Origin: a bacterium
GTDB lineage: Bacteria; Bacteroidota; Bacteroidia; Bacteroidales; Bacteroidaceae
Length of the DNA stretch: 18,361 nucleotides
NCBI GenBank assembly: GCA_004559785.1
Contig: SFXD01000044.1
Location: forward strand, 1-18,361
Direction of reading: 5' to 3'
Shown here: positions 1 through 8,094 of the stretch, in pieces
Numbering within the stretch: the stretch's first letter is position 1
Layout of the letters: each line of letters starts with the position of its first letter
Translations under genes and position numbers: made by a program
Notes under the pieces: generated by a model
Seen by the model: only the letters and a program-made list of their open reading frames with translations
Told to the model about the DNA's origin: nothing
Databases searched by the model: none

Positions 1-144
1 ACTTGTATGCATGTGGCAGGACATTATGCTGCACCAGCAATGTATATTGACTGCATTGGCGATAAGGTTAATAACCTTGTCTGGTACGAAGATATCTTAC
101 TATTTCCTTTGACATTATATCCTTGCTTCTTCCAAGTTGGTTGA
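1..144 (+). CDS. possible C-terminal end of a gene entering from the left (unrecognised)
   Basis: Frame 1 is open from the window edge to a TGA at 142-144 and gives 47 residues with a fairly protein-like composition (TCMHVAGHYAAP near its start, WYEDILLFPLTLYPCFF near its end). No start can be assigned and no family is recognised. If real, it is the tail of a gene convergent with the bspA-like gene. A chance open frame of this length is quite possible, so confidence is low. Confidence 0.2.
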   Translation, partial: TCMHVAGHYAAPAMYIDCIGDKVNNLVWYEDILLFPLTLYPCFFQVG

Positions 145-427
145 TATCCGTCGAGCTTACGTTACTTGCCTCGCTCGGGGATATATGCTTATTCTACTTT
201 AGCAACTAATATCTCATTGTTGTCAAAGGTGAAATGATTGCCTAAGATGGCTGCTGATAGACGGTCTTTCATGAGGTATGACCCTATGGTAGACGGAATG
301 GTTGTCGGATTGTCTGGTGGGTCGGATTGTCTTGGGTGTCCTGGGGGATTCTGGATTGCCCAGGGTTTGGGGGATTGATCGTAAGGATTGTCTGGGGTAT
401 TCAGGGTATGAGTATTGCAAAATGGAA
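145..427. other. non-coding stretch with G-rich short direct repeats
   Basis: No convincing gene is seen here; the open frames crossing it have odd composition and no family resemblance. From about 304 to 410 the + strand is G-rich. GTCGGATTGTCT occurs at 304-315 and 321-332, and its core GGATTGTCT again at 385-393. Several runs of three to five G lie between 333 and 372. The stretch lies just beyond the hairpin that follows the bspA-like gene. Confidence 0.5.
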
Positions 428-459
428 AGTGGGATGCAACGCTATCGTTACATCCCACT
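428..459 (-). terminator. hairpin terminator after the bspA-like gene
   Basis: AGTGGGATG at 428-436 pairs perfectly with CATCCCACT at 451-459. After one C/A mismatch, AACG (438-441) pairs with CGTT (446-449) around a 4-nt loop. On the minus strand the hairpin starts about 30 nt after the bspA-like stop codon and is followed by a T-rich but interrupted run (TTTCCATTTTG). This fits an intrinsic terminator, with a less than ideal U tract. Confidence 0.6.
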
Positions 460-488
460 CCCAATTCAATCTCCCATGTGTGGGGGCT

Positions 489-3400
489 TTATCTTGCCAA
501 GATGGTCTTGGTAACCCCGTTGGGATATGTCACAATGTTGATGCCCTTTTGCAGGCGGCTGTGCAATTGTCCGTCTGTGGTGTGGATTATGCAGCCTTCC
601 ATACTGTCGGTGGTCTTGATGTCTGCGATGCCAGTTTCCATGTCAAGGCATACGGTAGATGTTGTCTGGTCGGTCTTGAAGGTGTTGCCGTCGCAGTCGG
701 TGATGACGATGTTCTTCATCACTACGGTATAACCGCCGTCGGGCGTGTCGCCGATAGCTCTGAGCGTTACTTTGCATACCTCTCCGTCGTTGCCCTCGAA
801 GGGGATGCTCTTCGTGGAACTGCATAGAACCCTGATGGAACCGTCTTCCTGTAGTGCGGTTGCGAAGAAGTTCGTATAGCGTGGCGTGGTACGCTCGGTG
901 CTCAGTTCTATCTGGTATATTCCGTTCTCGTCCACAGGCACCTCGAACCCTTCAGGAATCTCCAGGTCGAACTGGAATCCTGGCGAACTGATGTTGTTCT
1001 TCATCTTTACCGACAATACGGCGGAGCCGTCCAACCTTACTTCCGAGTCGGGAGCGTATATCACGTTCTCCATGTCTGAAACGTCCGTTGCTCGCCTTGC
1101 GGCGTTGGCCTTAGGTCTGGCGGCAGCCGGTGCAGTGCCGCTCATGATGATTTTCACTACGGCAGCCAGGTCTCCCACGTCTATCGAGCCATCGCCGTTG
1201 GCGTCGGCGGCAGACTTGACGAAGTTGTCTTGCTCCTTGCCCATGATTTTGTTGGCTATGCTGGTATAGTCGCCGATGTTGACGAAGCCGTCTCCGTTGG
1301 CATCGCCCAGTTTGGTCTTCTCTATGGTAAGTGTGGTGCGTATGCACGACACGCTGTGTGTCTTGCCGTTGGCATCCGAGAGAACGATGTTGCGTATCAC
1401 GAGTGGATGCTCACCCTCTGCCAGGTCGTTGGGCAGTATGAGGTTGATGGTAGCCACCTCGCCACTCTTGCCGCTGAACGGAGAGTTGCTTGACGAGCCG
1501 CACAATATGCGGATTGATCCATCGGGCTGCGTACCTGTCTCGAAGAGGTTGGTCTTGTTGTATGTGGTACGTTCTGTGCTCAGGTCTATCTGGTGTATTC
1601 CGTAGGCATCCGTAGGCACTGTGGTTCCCTCCGGAGCATAGAAGTCGCACTGGAAACCAACAATCTCGATGGCGTTGTCCATCATCAGCGAGAGGCTGGT
1701 GGTTGTCCCGGAGAGGGCTGTGGCAGGCTCTACGTAGAGCACGTTGTCGAAGCGTTCGAGGTCGGTGTCCTCCTCGTCGAATATCTCCTCCTCGATGGTG
1801 CCGAAGTCCTTCCAAACGTTGGCATCTGCGTATGCGTCCCTGTAGCCTGTGGGGACAATCAGCGTGCAGAGGTCGAGCCTTACGCCATCGAATATTCCTC
1901 CGTAGATGTAGCATGAAGGAGGATTCTTGCCAAGGCACTTCACTGTCTCCAGCCTTTCGCATCCTTGGAAAGCGTAGTAGCCAACTTCCGTTACCGAACT
2001 ACCGATGGCAACTTCCTTCAGCCTGCTGCAGTTTTTAAAGATTCCATTACCCATTTTCTTCACCGAACTTGGTATGGTGAAGGATGTCAGCTGCTCGCAT
2101 CCTTGGAACGCATAGTCATCTATGAAGGTAATGGAATTTGGCAGTTTCGCGGTCTTCAGGTTGCTGCATCCTGCGAAAGTCATGTATGGCACCTTCAGTA
2201 TGGTGCTTGGCAGGGTGACGGAACTGAGCCCAGTACAATTGACGAAGGTGTATTCGTTGAGTTCGTATACCGTTTCTGGTATGACGAGGTTGGTCACTTC
2301 CGTTCCGTTTATGTACAGGTGGTGCGCATAGTAAAGGGGGGTTGAGTTGTCGCTATAAAAATTAATTTGGCACCATGCCTCGATGCTTGGAACCTCCACG
2401 CTTGTCAGAGCGGTGCATCCGCTGAAGGCGGAGCCTCCTATAGTCTTCAATGAGTTGCCCAGACTAACCTTCGTTACCGATGTGCAACCGCTGAATGCGC
2501 TGCCGCCTATGGTGGTCACGCTGTTGGGTATGCTGAGCGTCTTCAGGCTGCTGCAACCGCTGAATGCGTTGTCGCCTATGGTGGTCACGCTGTTGGGTAT
2601 GCTTAGCGTCTTCAGGCTGCCACAACCGCTGAATGCGTAGCCGCCTATGGAGGTAATGCTGTTGGGTATTTCCACGGAAACGAGTCCGCTGCAATCTCGG
2701 AAGGCATCAGAATTGATTGATGTCAAGCCGCCAGGCAAGGCGACGGATGCCAGGGCTGTGCAACTTCTGAAGGCATTGTTGCCTATGCTCGTAATGCTGT
2801 TTGCCATGGTCAGCGTCTTCATTCCCGTACAACCGTAGAAGGCGTTGCCTTCGATGACCTCCACCCCGTTGGGGATGTCCAAGGAGGCAAGTGCCGTGCA
2901 GCCTTCGAATGCGCTGTAGCCAATCTCCTTCACCGAAGGGTCAAACTTGACGGACTTCAACCACTTGAATCCCCGGAAGGCATAGTTCTCAATGCGTGTG
3001 ATGCCTTGCGGTATGGTCATGTCCGTCACTTCCTTCGAACCAACATAGAGGTGAGCGCCTCGTGCGAGAGGGTTGCTGTCCGCATTGGTGAACTTGATTC
3101 TTGCCCAAGTATCAATGCTTGGCACGACAACCCTGGAGGGGTTTGTGCCGTTGAATACGGATTCGTAGAACTGTTCTACCTGCCCCTGTAAGGTAATCTG
3201 TTCCAGTATGCTGCAATAGGCAAAGGCATCGCGCCCCACAATTTCCACGGCAGCGGGTAGGGTGATGCTCTCCAGCCTGCTGCAAGACTGGAATGCGCTT
3301 GCTCCGATTTCCCTTACGTCAGAGGGGATGGTTATCGAAGCCAACTGACTGCAACCGTTGAACAAACTGTTGTCAATCAGTGTGATGGCATTGGAGAGGG

Positions 3401-3827
3401 AGGCGAACTCCATCTTCTGGCAATTCTCGAATGCGCTCTCTCCGATGGATGTCACGGAGTTTGGAATTGTCATCGACGTAATGGACTTGCAGTTCATGAA
3501 TGCGTTCGGGCCAATCCTGACCACGGTCCCGGGTATGCTGACCGAAGTCACCTTCGAGCAGTCGCGGAATGCGCTTGCTCCGATTTCCGTCACGCTATAT
3601 TTCTGCCCGTCGTATGTCACTTCCGAGGGGATGGTGATCTTGCCCTCGTACTCGTCGCTTTTCTCGTTGTAGGTGGCTCCGCTGAAGGTGACCCTCACGG
3701 TGCTCCCATCTCCGTTCAGGGAATAGTAGATGCCGTTGTCGACGAACATGTGTGCTAATGCACTACCAGGCAATGCTGCCAGCGCAAGCATTGCGATGAT
3801 TTGCCTGATGTAATTGATTTGTTTCAT
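489..3827 (-). CDS. secreted BspA-type leucine-rich-repeat protein with cohesin-like and dockerin-like domains
   Basis: This 1112-residue protein begins with a signal peptide (KQINYIRQIIAMLALAALPG, cleavage near residue 25, after SALA). About 21 BspA/LRR_5 repeats follow (pattern IGxxAFxxCxxLxxVxIP), roughly residues 50-690, with two spacer segments of the HLYxxxxEVT type. A cohesin-like beta domain (about 705-835) comes next, then a dockerin-like module with two calcium loops, DANGDGFVNIGD (near 840) and DANGDGSIDVGD (near 873). A second, similar cohesin-like domain (about 920-1060) and a short tail ending in a KGINIV-type motif, like Bacteroidales C-terminal sorting tails, complete it. I chose the ATG at 3827 because it directly precedes the signal peptide; an upstream in-frame ATG at 3902 would lie upstream of the predicted transcription start. 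BspA proteins are surface proteins tied to adhesion. Partner and export route are not known from the sequence. Confidence 0.9.
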   Translation of the reverse strand: MKQINYIRQIIAMLALAALPGSALAHMFVDNGIYYSLNGDGSTVRVTFSGATYNEKSDEYEGKITIPSEVTYDGQKYSVTEIGASAFRDCSKVTSVSIPGTVVRIGPNAFMNCKSITSMTIPNSVTSIGESAFENCQKMEFASLSNAITLIDNSLFNGCSQLASITIPSDVREIGASAFQSCSRLESITLPAAVEIVGRDAFAYCSILEQITLQGQVEQFYESVFNGTNPSRVVVPSIDTWARIKFTNADSNPLARGAHLYVGSKEVTDMTIPQGITRIENYAFRGFKWLKSVKFDPSVKEIGYSAFEGCTALASLDIPNGVEVIEGNAFYGCTGMKTLTMANSITSIGNNAFRSCTALASVALPGGLTSINSDAFRDCSGLVSVEIPNSITSIGGYAFSGCGSLKTLSIPNSVTTIGDNAFSGCSSLKTLSIPNSVTTIGGSAFSGCTSVTKVSLGNSLKTIGGSAFSGCTALTSVEVPSIEAWCQINFYSDNSTPLYYAHHLYINGTEVTNLVIPETVYELNEYTFVNCTGLSSVTLPSTILKVPYMTFAGCSNLKTAKLPNSITFIDDYAFQGCEQLTSFTIPSSVKKMGNGIFKNCSRLKEVAIGSSVTEVGYYAFQGCERLETVKCLGKNPPSCYIYGGIFDGVRLDLCTLIVPTGYRDAYADANVWKDFGTIEEEIFDEEDTDLERFDNVLYVEPATALSGTTTSLSLMMDNAIEIVGFQCDFYAPEGTTVPTDAYGIHQIDLSTERTTYNKTNLFETGTQPDGSIRILCGSSSNSPFSGKSGEVATINLILPNDLAEGEHPLVIRNIVLSDANGKTHSVSCIRTTLTIEKTKLGDANGDGFVNIGDYTSIANKIMGKEQDNFVKSAADANGDGSIDVGDLAAVVKIIMSGTAPAAARPKANAARRATDVSDMENVIYAPDSEVRLDGSAVLSVKMKNNISSPGFQFDLEIPEGFEVPVDENGIYQIELSTERTTPRYTNFFATALQEDGSIRVLCSSTKSIPFEGNDGEVCKVTLRAIGDTPDGGYTVVMKNIVITDCDGNTFKTDQTTSTVCLDMETGIADIKTTDSMEGCIIHTTDGQLHSRLQKGINIVTYPNGVTKTILAR
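2484..2690. repeat. 69-bp near-identical tandem repeats inside the LRR region
   Basis: About three consecutive copies with an exact 69 bp period encode 23-residue leucine-rich repeats. Copy starts are near 2484, 2553 and 2622; the first two differ at only a few bases over their length and the third diverges towards its end. The rest of the LRR region is far more diverged at DNA level. This points to recent duplication or gene conversion. Confidence 0.75.
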
Positions 3828-3879
3828 AAAAAAGCTGTTTTTATTGGTGTTATTGTTCCTTATTAAGTAAATCCATGTG

Positions 3880-3911
3880 CAAATGTAGGAAATAATACGC
3901 ATTCCTGCAAA
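3880..3911 (-). promoter_or_regulatory. sigma-ABfr promoter of the bspA-like gene
   Basis: On the minus strand TTTG (3911-3908) is followed after 20 nt by TACATTTG (3887-3880), matching the Bacteroidota -33/-7 consensus. Transcription would start near 3874, leaving a leader of about 45 nt before the ATG at 3827. A run of nine G lies 35 bp upstream of the -33 element. Confidence 0.7.
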
Positions 3912-3945
3912 TTTTCTTGAAGAATAAAATGCTTTCTATGTAATT

Positions 3946-3954
3946 GGGGGGGGG
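3946..3954. repeat. nine-G homopolymer upstream of the bspA-like promoter
   Basis: Nine consecutive G residues on the + strand (C on the coding strand of the bspA-like gene) lie between the ispD-like stop codon and the bspA-like promoter. Homopolymers of this length are prone to slippage, and also to sequencing error. Confidence 0.9.
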
Positions 3955-4020
3955 TACTACCGTTTTCGAGCAAAGCGGAGCTCCATTTTCGAGGTGATTG
4001 TTGCGTTGCATGCGGTTATC

Positions 4021-4731
4021 TCATTCCAGATTCTTCAGAGCCTGGAAGATGAGGATGTCCGATGGGTATGTAATCTTGAAGTTCGTCATGTCCCCCTGTG
4101 CTATGTGCAGTGGTGGTATGCCCACTTCGTTGGCGATGGTGAACAGCGATTGCGAGTGCTCGATATGCTGTGCCTTTATGGAGTCCGCAATCTTTCGGAT
4201 TGTACTGAGGTGGAAGGTATGTGGGGTCTGTGCCCTGAACAAGCCCTCGCGTGGCATGAAGCCCTCGGAAGTGCGGCCGTCCTTGCTAACGATGAAAGCC
4301 TCGTGGCTACCTATGGCAGTGATGGCGTTGCCATGCGTCAGGCAGACGGCAATGTTCCGGCTGATGATGTCCTGCGAGACGAGGGGTCTCACTGCATCGT
4401 GCACCAGCAGGATGTCCTCGGGGTCGTAGTCCCGGGCAAGTATGTCGTTAATGCCGTTGCAGATAGTGCAGAAGGCAGTCTCGCCTCCTATGATGGTGTC
4501 CCTGAACTTGTCTATTCCCCCTTTCAGAGCCTCGTCCCTTACGGTCACCTCCCACTCGTGAGAGCAAGCCACATAAATGTCGTGTATGAGGTGGTGCCTC
4601 TGGAATGCCCTCATGGTATGCAGCAGGATACTCTCGCCGTCCACCTCAAGGTATTGCTTGGGTCGGTTCGTAGCCATCCTCGACGACTTTCCTGCTGCCA
4701 GCAGCAGTGCTATGTGTCTGTTTGTCCTCAT
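4021..4731 (-). CDS. ispD: IspD-like cytidylyltransferase (2-C-methyl-D-erythritol 4-phosphate cytidylyltransferase family)
   Basis: This 236-residue protein has the usual IspD length. Visible motifs are the nucleotide-binding start LLLAAGKSSRM (9-19) with PKQY (24-27), VHDAVRP around Asp112, and a C-terminal FKITYPSD whose Lys matches the second conserved lysine of the family. The family transfers CMP from CTP to a sugar-alcohol phosphate: methylerythritol phosphate in the MEP isoprenoid pathway, or ribitol phosphate in the related TarI enzymes. The ATG at 4731 overlaps the TGA of the upstream CDP-alcohol phosphatidyltransferase gene (ATGA, 4728-4731), so translation is probably coupled. The frame stays open upstream to 5205, but that part lies wholly inside the other gene, and the family motif begins just after 4731. 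Given the neighbour, the true substrate could be another alcohol phosphate, so the symbol is the family name only. Confidence 0.8.
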   Translation of the reverse strand: MRTNRHIALLLAAGKSSRMATNRPKQYLEVDGESILLHTMRAFQRHHLIHDIYVACSHEWEVTVRDEALKGGIDKFRDTIIGGETAFCTICNGINDILARDYDPEDILLVHDAVRPLVSQDIISRNIAVCLTHGNAITAIGSHEAFIVSKDGRTSEGFMPREGLFRAQTPHTFHLSTIRKIADSIKAQHIEHSQSLFTIANEVGIPPLHIAQGDMTNFKITYPSDILIFQALKNLE

Positions 4732-5645
4732 AGGTATGTGTCCAGTTCGTTTGTGTATTTGGCGCAGAACGCCTCGTGTGTGCGTGTCATGCGGTATCGG
4801 AGCAGTTCGAGCACAGTGGCTTCGAACACGAAGTATATCCAAGGCATTCCTGCCAGCAGGCTTGCGTACAGCACTGCCACGCGGGTGTCGAAGGTCAGGA
4901 TGTTGGTGACGGGCATCAGTGGAAGGCTGTCGCGGCGGAAGTCCTGCCTCAGTCTCTCGGGCAAGTCGCCTGCCCATCTTTCCTGTATGGCGGAGTATAG
5001 GCGTTGGAAACAAGGAGTCAGCCTCTCCTGTCCGCGTGTGTATCTGATGTAGAAGAACAGATACAGTTTGTGGAACCACTGCTTGCTGCACCAAGCCATC
5101 GATGCGTATTCGGCAGAGAGTTGCTGGCTCGTGTCCAGTTCCGACTTCCCCTTGCCGAGCAGGAAGAGCAGGTGTATGTTGCGATAGTAGTCGGCTATGG
5201 CGCACTGTCGGCTATGGCATCTTAGCCCTGCCCATGCGGCAAGCACCCAGATGGCAGGTCCCCACTGGTCGGTTAGTCGCAGTGTGATGGCAAGGTAAAT
5301 GCAGAAGAACCACACGTCGCCGGCAAACCCGTCGAGGATTCTCCCTATCAGCGTCTTCTGTCCCGTCATGCGAGCCAGTTGCCCGTCGGCGCAGTCGTAC
5401 CAGTTTGCCCATGTCAGCAGCAGGATGCCGAGCAGGGTGAGCCGGATGTCCTCGCTGTAGAAGCACCACCCGCTGGCAGCCCCTATGACGATGCTCATCA
5501 GCGTGACAGCAATGGGGTGTACGTGCAGTGCCTTGAAGAACAATGCCCACAGGTAGCCTGGAGTCCTGGTGAAGTACAACTCGAACCGTCCCTCGGTATC
5601 TTGGCTCTTGAGCGTGGCTCTCACCTTGTCTGTAATTCTGTCCAT
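4728..5645 (-). CDS. CDP-alcohol phosphatidyltransferase family membrane protein
   Basis: This 305-residue protein carries the family signature: Asp84, Asp87-Gly88, Ala91-Arg92, Gly101 and Asp105 (DCADGQLAR, then GRILDGFAGD). Such enzymes move a phospho-alcohol between a CDP-linked donor and an alcohol acceptor in the membrane. The usual last Asp, three residues after Asp105, is a Gly here and the next residue, 110, is Asp. About five hydrophobic segments are visible: near 43-64, 68-83, 110-124, 130-147, and a C-terminal stretch ending in MPWIYFVFEATVLELL. It is longer than the usual bacterial members of about 200 residues, because of a charged region between the fourth and fifth segments. 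It is the first gene of an operon with the IspD-like gene. That suggests the partner makes the CDP-alcohol this enzyme uses; the lipid or glycan product is unknown. Confidence 0.82.
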   Translation of the reverse strand: MDRITDKVRATLKSQDTEGRFELYFTRTPGYLWALFFKALHVHPIAVTLMSIVIGAASGWCFYSEDIRLTLLGILLLTWANWYDCADGQLARMTGQKTLIGRILDGFAGDVWFFCIYLAITLRLTDQWGPAIWVLAAWAGLRCHSRQCAIADYYRNIHLLFLLGKGKSELDTSQQLSAEYASMAWCSKQWFHKLYLFFYIRYTRGQERLTPCFQRLYSAIQERWAGDLPERLRQDFRRDSLPLMPVTNILTFDTRVAVLYASLLAGMPWIYFVFEATVLELLRYRMTRTHEAFCAKYTNELDTYL

Positions 5646-5653
5646 ATTGGGTG

Positions 5654-5686
5654 CAAAGATACAAAAAATAATTGAGTTATGTCAAA
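5654..5686 (-). promoter_or_regulatory. sigma-ABfr promoter of the CDP-alcohol transferase/ispD-like operon
   Basis: On the minus strand TTTG (5686-5683), a 21-nt spacer and TATCTTTG (5661-5654) match the Bacteroidota consensus. The -7 element ends only 8 nt before the ATG at 5645, so the transcript would have almost no leader. Confidence 0.65.
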
Positions 5687-5732
5687 TAAATCGCATTTCA
5701 GTGTCATTATGAACAAACCATCCGTCCCTTTG

Positions 5733-5764
5733 CTTGCATAATCAGCGGCAAAGCAGTACCTTTG
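5733..5764 (+). promoter_or_regulatory. sigma-ABfr promoter of pflB-pflA
   Basis: CTTG (5733-5736), a 20-nt spacer and TACCTTTG (5757-5764) fit the Bacteroidota consensus, with a one-base weaker -33 element. The leader would be about 70 nt. The promoter is divergent from that of the CDP-alcohol transferase operon in the same 196 bp gap. I see no clear regulator site. Confidence 0.6.
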
Positions 5765-5841
5765 TAGCCAGAATGATGAATGTCGCACCGCCGACCTCAT
5801 ATAAATAATATAAGGTATAACAATTAACAAAGAGAGTCCCT

Positions 5842-8079
5842 ATGAAATTATCCAATCACACAGAGGGTTTCGCAGGCTACATGTGGAAGCGCGAGATCAA
5901 CGTACGAGACTTTATCCAGCACAACTATACCCCATACGAGGGTGACGGTTCATTCCTGACTGGTCCGACGGAGAAGACCAAGAAGATATGGGAGAAACTG
6001 TCCGAGATGTTCGTTACCGAGCGTGAGAAGGGCGTGTATGACGCAGAGACCAGCAAGCCGCAGTCTCTTGACACCTACGGGGCAGGCTACATCGACAAGG
6101 AGAACGAGGTTATAGTGGGCCTGCAGACCGATGCCCCACTCAAGCGCGGCATCTTCCCCAAGGGAGGTATCCGCATGGTGGAGACAGCCCTCAAGGCTTA
6201 CGGGTACGAGCTCGACCCTATGACGAAGGAGATATACACCAAGTATCGCAAGACCCACAACGAGGGAGTCTTCTCGGCATACAACAAGGACATACGCAAT
6301 GCGCGCCATGCCCACATCATCACAGGCCTGCCCGACGCATACGGACGTGGCAGGATCATAGGCGACTATCGTCGTGTGGCACTATATGGCGTGGACAACC
6401 TGATAGAGGAGAGGAAGCGTTTCCTCGACCGTCTCGACATACAGGAGATGACAGAGGAGTGCATCCGCCGCCGTGAGGAGACCACCGAGCAGATAAATGC
6501 CCTGAAGGCCTTCGTCAAGATGTGCGCCAACTACGGATTCGACGTAACTCGTCCGGCACAGAATGCCCGCGAGGCTGTGCAGTGGGTCTACTTCGCATAC
6601 CTCGGTGCCGTCAAGGACCAGGACGGTGCCGCCATGTCCATAGGCCGTGTCAGCACGTTCCTCGACATCTTCATCGAGAAGGACATTCGCGAGGGCAAGC
6701 TCACCGAGCAGGAGGCGCAGGAACTGATAGACCAGATGGTAATCAAGCTCCGCATCGTGCGTTTCCTCCGCACTCCTGAGTACAACGACCTATTCTCCGG
6801 CGACCCCGTTTGGGTGACAGAGTCACTTGGCGGTATGGGTGTAGACGGACGTACCTTGGTAACCAAGACCTGCTTCCGTATGCTGCAGACGTTGGAGAAC
6901 CTGGGTCCCGCACCCGAGCCAAATCTCACCGTGCTGTGGGCTCAGAAGCTGCCAGAGGCATGGAAGCAGTTCTGTGCCAAGATGTCCATCAAGACCTCTG
7001 CCATACAGTATGAGAACGACGACCTCATGCGTCCCGACTATGGAGACGACTACGGCATAGCATGCTGCGTCAGCCCCATGAAGATTGGCAAGCAGATGCA
7101 GTTCTTCGGAGCACGTGCCAATCTTGCCAAGTGCCTGCTGTATGCCATCAACGGCGGTCGCGACGAGATAAGCGGCGAGCAGATAGGTCCCGACTTCGCT
7201 CCCATCACGAGCGAGTACCTGGATTACGACGAGGTGATGTATAAGTTCGAGAACATGATGCGCTGGCTTGCAAAGACCTATGTCAATGCCCTGAAGATAA
7301 TCCACTACATGCACGACAAGTACGACTACGAGGCATACCAGATGTCCCTCATCGACGGCGACGTGATACGTACCCGTGCAACCGGCATAGCAGGGTTGAG
7401 CATCGTGACCGACTCTCTGGCTGCCATCAAGTATGGCAAGGTCCGCGTCATACGTGACGATAGGGGCATTGCAACGGGCTTCGAGCAGCTTGGCGAGTAC
7501 ACGCCGTTTGGCAACAACTATGACAAGACCGACCAGCTGGCCCTGATGATAACGGAGAAGTTCATGGAGTTCCTCCGCCAGCATGAGACCTACCGCAACG
7601 GCATACCAACACAGTCCCTGCTCACCATCACCTCAAATGTGGTATATGGCAAGAATACGGGTGCCACTCCGGACGGACGTGCCAAGGGCGTACCCTTTGC
7701 CCCAGGAGCCAACCCTATGAACGGGCGCGACGTGAAGGGTGCAGTAGCAGCATTGTCTTCGGTAGCCAAGTTGCCGTTCCACCACAGCCACGATGGCATA
7801 TCCTATACCTTTGCCATCAGCCCCGCAACGCTCGGCAAGGAGGACGACACACAGATAGACAACCTCGTAGGACTGATGGACGGATACTTCACCCCGGACG
7901 GAGGACACCACCTGAACGTCAATGTCTTCGACCGCGACCTGCTCGTAGATGCAATGGAGCATCCCGAGAAATATCCGCAGCTAACCATACGTGTCAGCGG
8001 ATATGCCGTAAACTTCGTGAAACTGACAAGGGAGCAGCAGCTCGACGTACTCTCGCGTACGATCAACCACTCCCTGTAA
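5842..8079 (+). CDS. pflB: formate C-acetyltransferase (pyruvate formate-lyase)
   Basis: This 745-residue cytoplasmic enzyme converts pyruvate and CoA to acetyl-CoA and formate without oxygen, using a glycyl radical. The N-terminus has NVRDFIQHNYTPYEGD, as in Escherichia coli PflB. The catalytic cysteine pair is Cys408-Cys409 in GIACCVSPM, and the glycyl-radical site is Gly720 in RVSGYAVNFVKLT, 25 residues from the C-terminus. Length is close to the 759 residues of the E. coli enzyme and no break is seen. The ATG at 5842 gives the expected N-terminus. pflA, which makes the activating enzyme, begins 15 nt after the stop, so the two are an operon. Confidence 0.97.
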   Translation: MKLSNHTEGFAGYMWKREINVRDFIQHNYTPYEGDGSFLTGPTEKTKKIWEKLSEMFVTEREKGVYDAETSKPQSLDTYGAGYIDKENEVIVGLQTDAPLKRGIFPKGGIRMVETALKAYGYELDPMTKEIYTKYRKTHNEGVFSAYNKDIRNARHAHIITGLPDAYGRGRIIGDYRRVALYGVDNLIEERKRFLDRLDIQEMTEECIRRREETTEQINALKAFVKMCANYGFDVTRPAQNAREAVQWVYFAYLGAVKDQDGAAMSIGRVSTFLDIFIEKDIREGKLTEQEAQELIDQMVIKLRIVRFLRTPEYNDLFSGDPVWVTESLGGMGVDGRTLVTKTCFRMLQTLENLGPAPEPNLTVLWAQKLPEAWKQFCAKMSIKTSAIQYENDDLMRPDYGDDYGIACCVSPMKIGKQMQFFGARANLAKCLLYAINGGRDEISGEQIGPDFAPITSEYLDYDEVMYKFENMMRWLAKTYVNALKIIHYMHDKYDYEAYQMSLIDGDVIRTRATGIAGLSIVTDSLAAIKYGKVRVIRDDRGIATGFEQLGEYTPFGNNYDKTDQLALMITEKFMEFLRQHETYRNGIPTQSLLTITSNVVYGKNTGATPDGRAKGVPFAPGANPMNGRDVKGAVAALSSVAKLPFHHSHDGISYTFAISPATLGKEDDTQIDNLVGLMDGYFTPDGGHHLNVNVFDRDLLVDAMEHPEKYPQLTIRVSGYAVNFVKLTREQQLDVLSRTINHSL

Positions 8080-8094
8080 TACACATACACCGAC

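Noticed and set aside
189..464. Open frame of 91 codons on the minus strand
   Set aside because: It has repeat-driven Pro/Asp/Asn-rich composition, no family resemblance, and crosses the terminator hairpin.
4732..5205. Long N-terminal extension of the IspD-like frame
   Set aside because: It overlaps the CDP-alcohol transferase gene entirely, and the IspD motif begins at the ATGA-coupled start.
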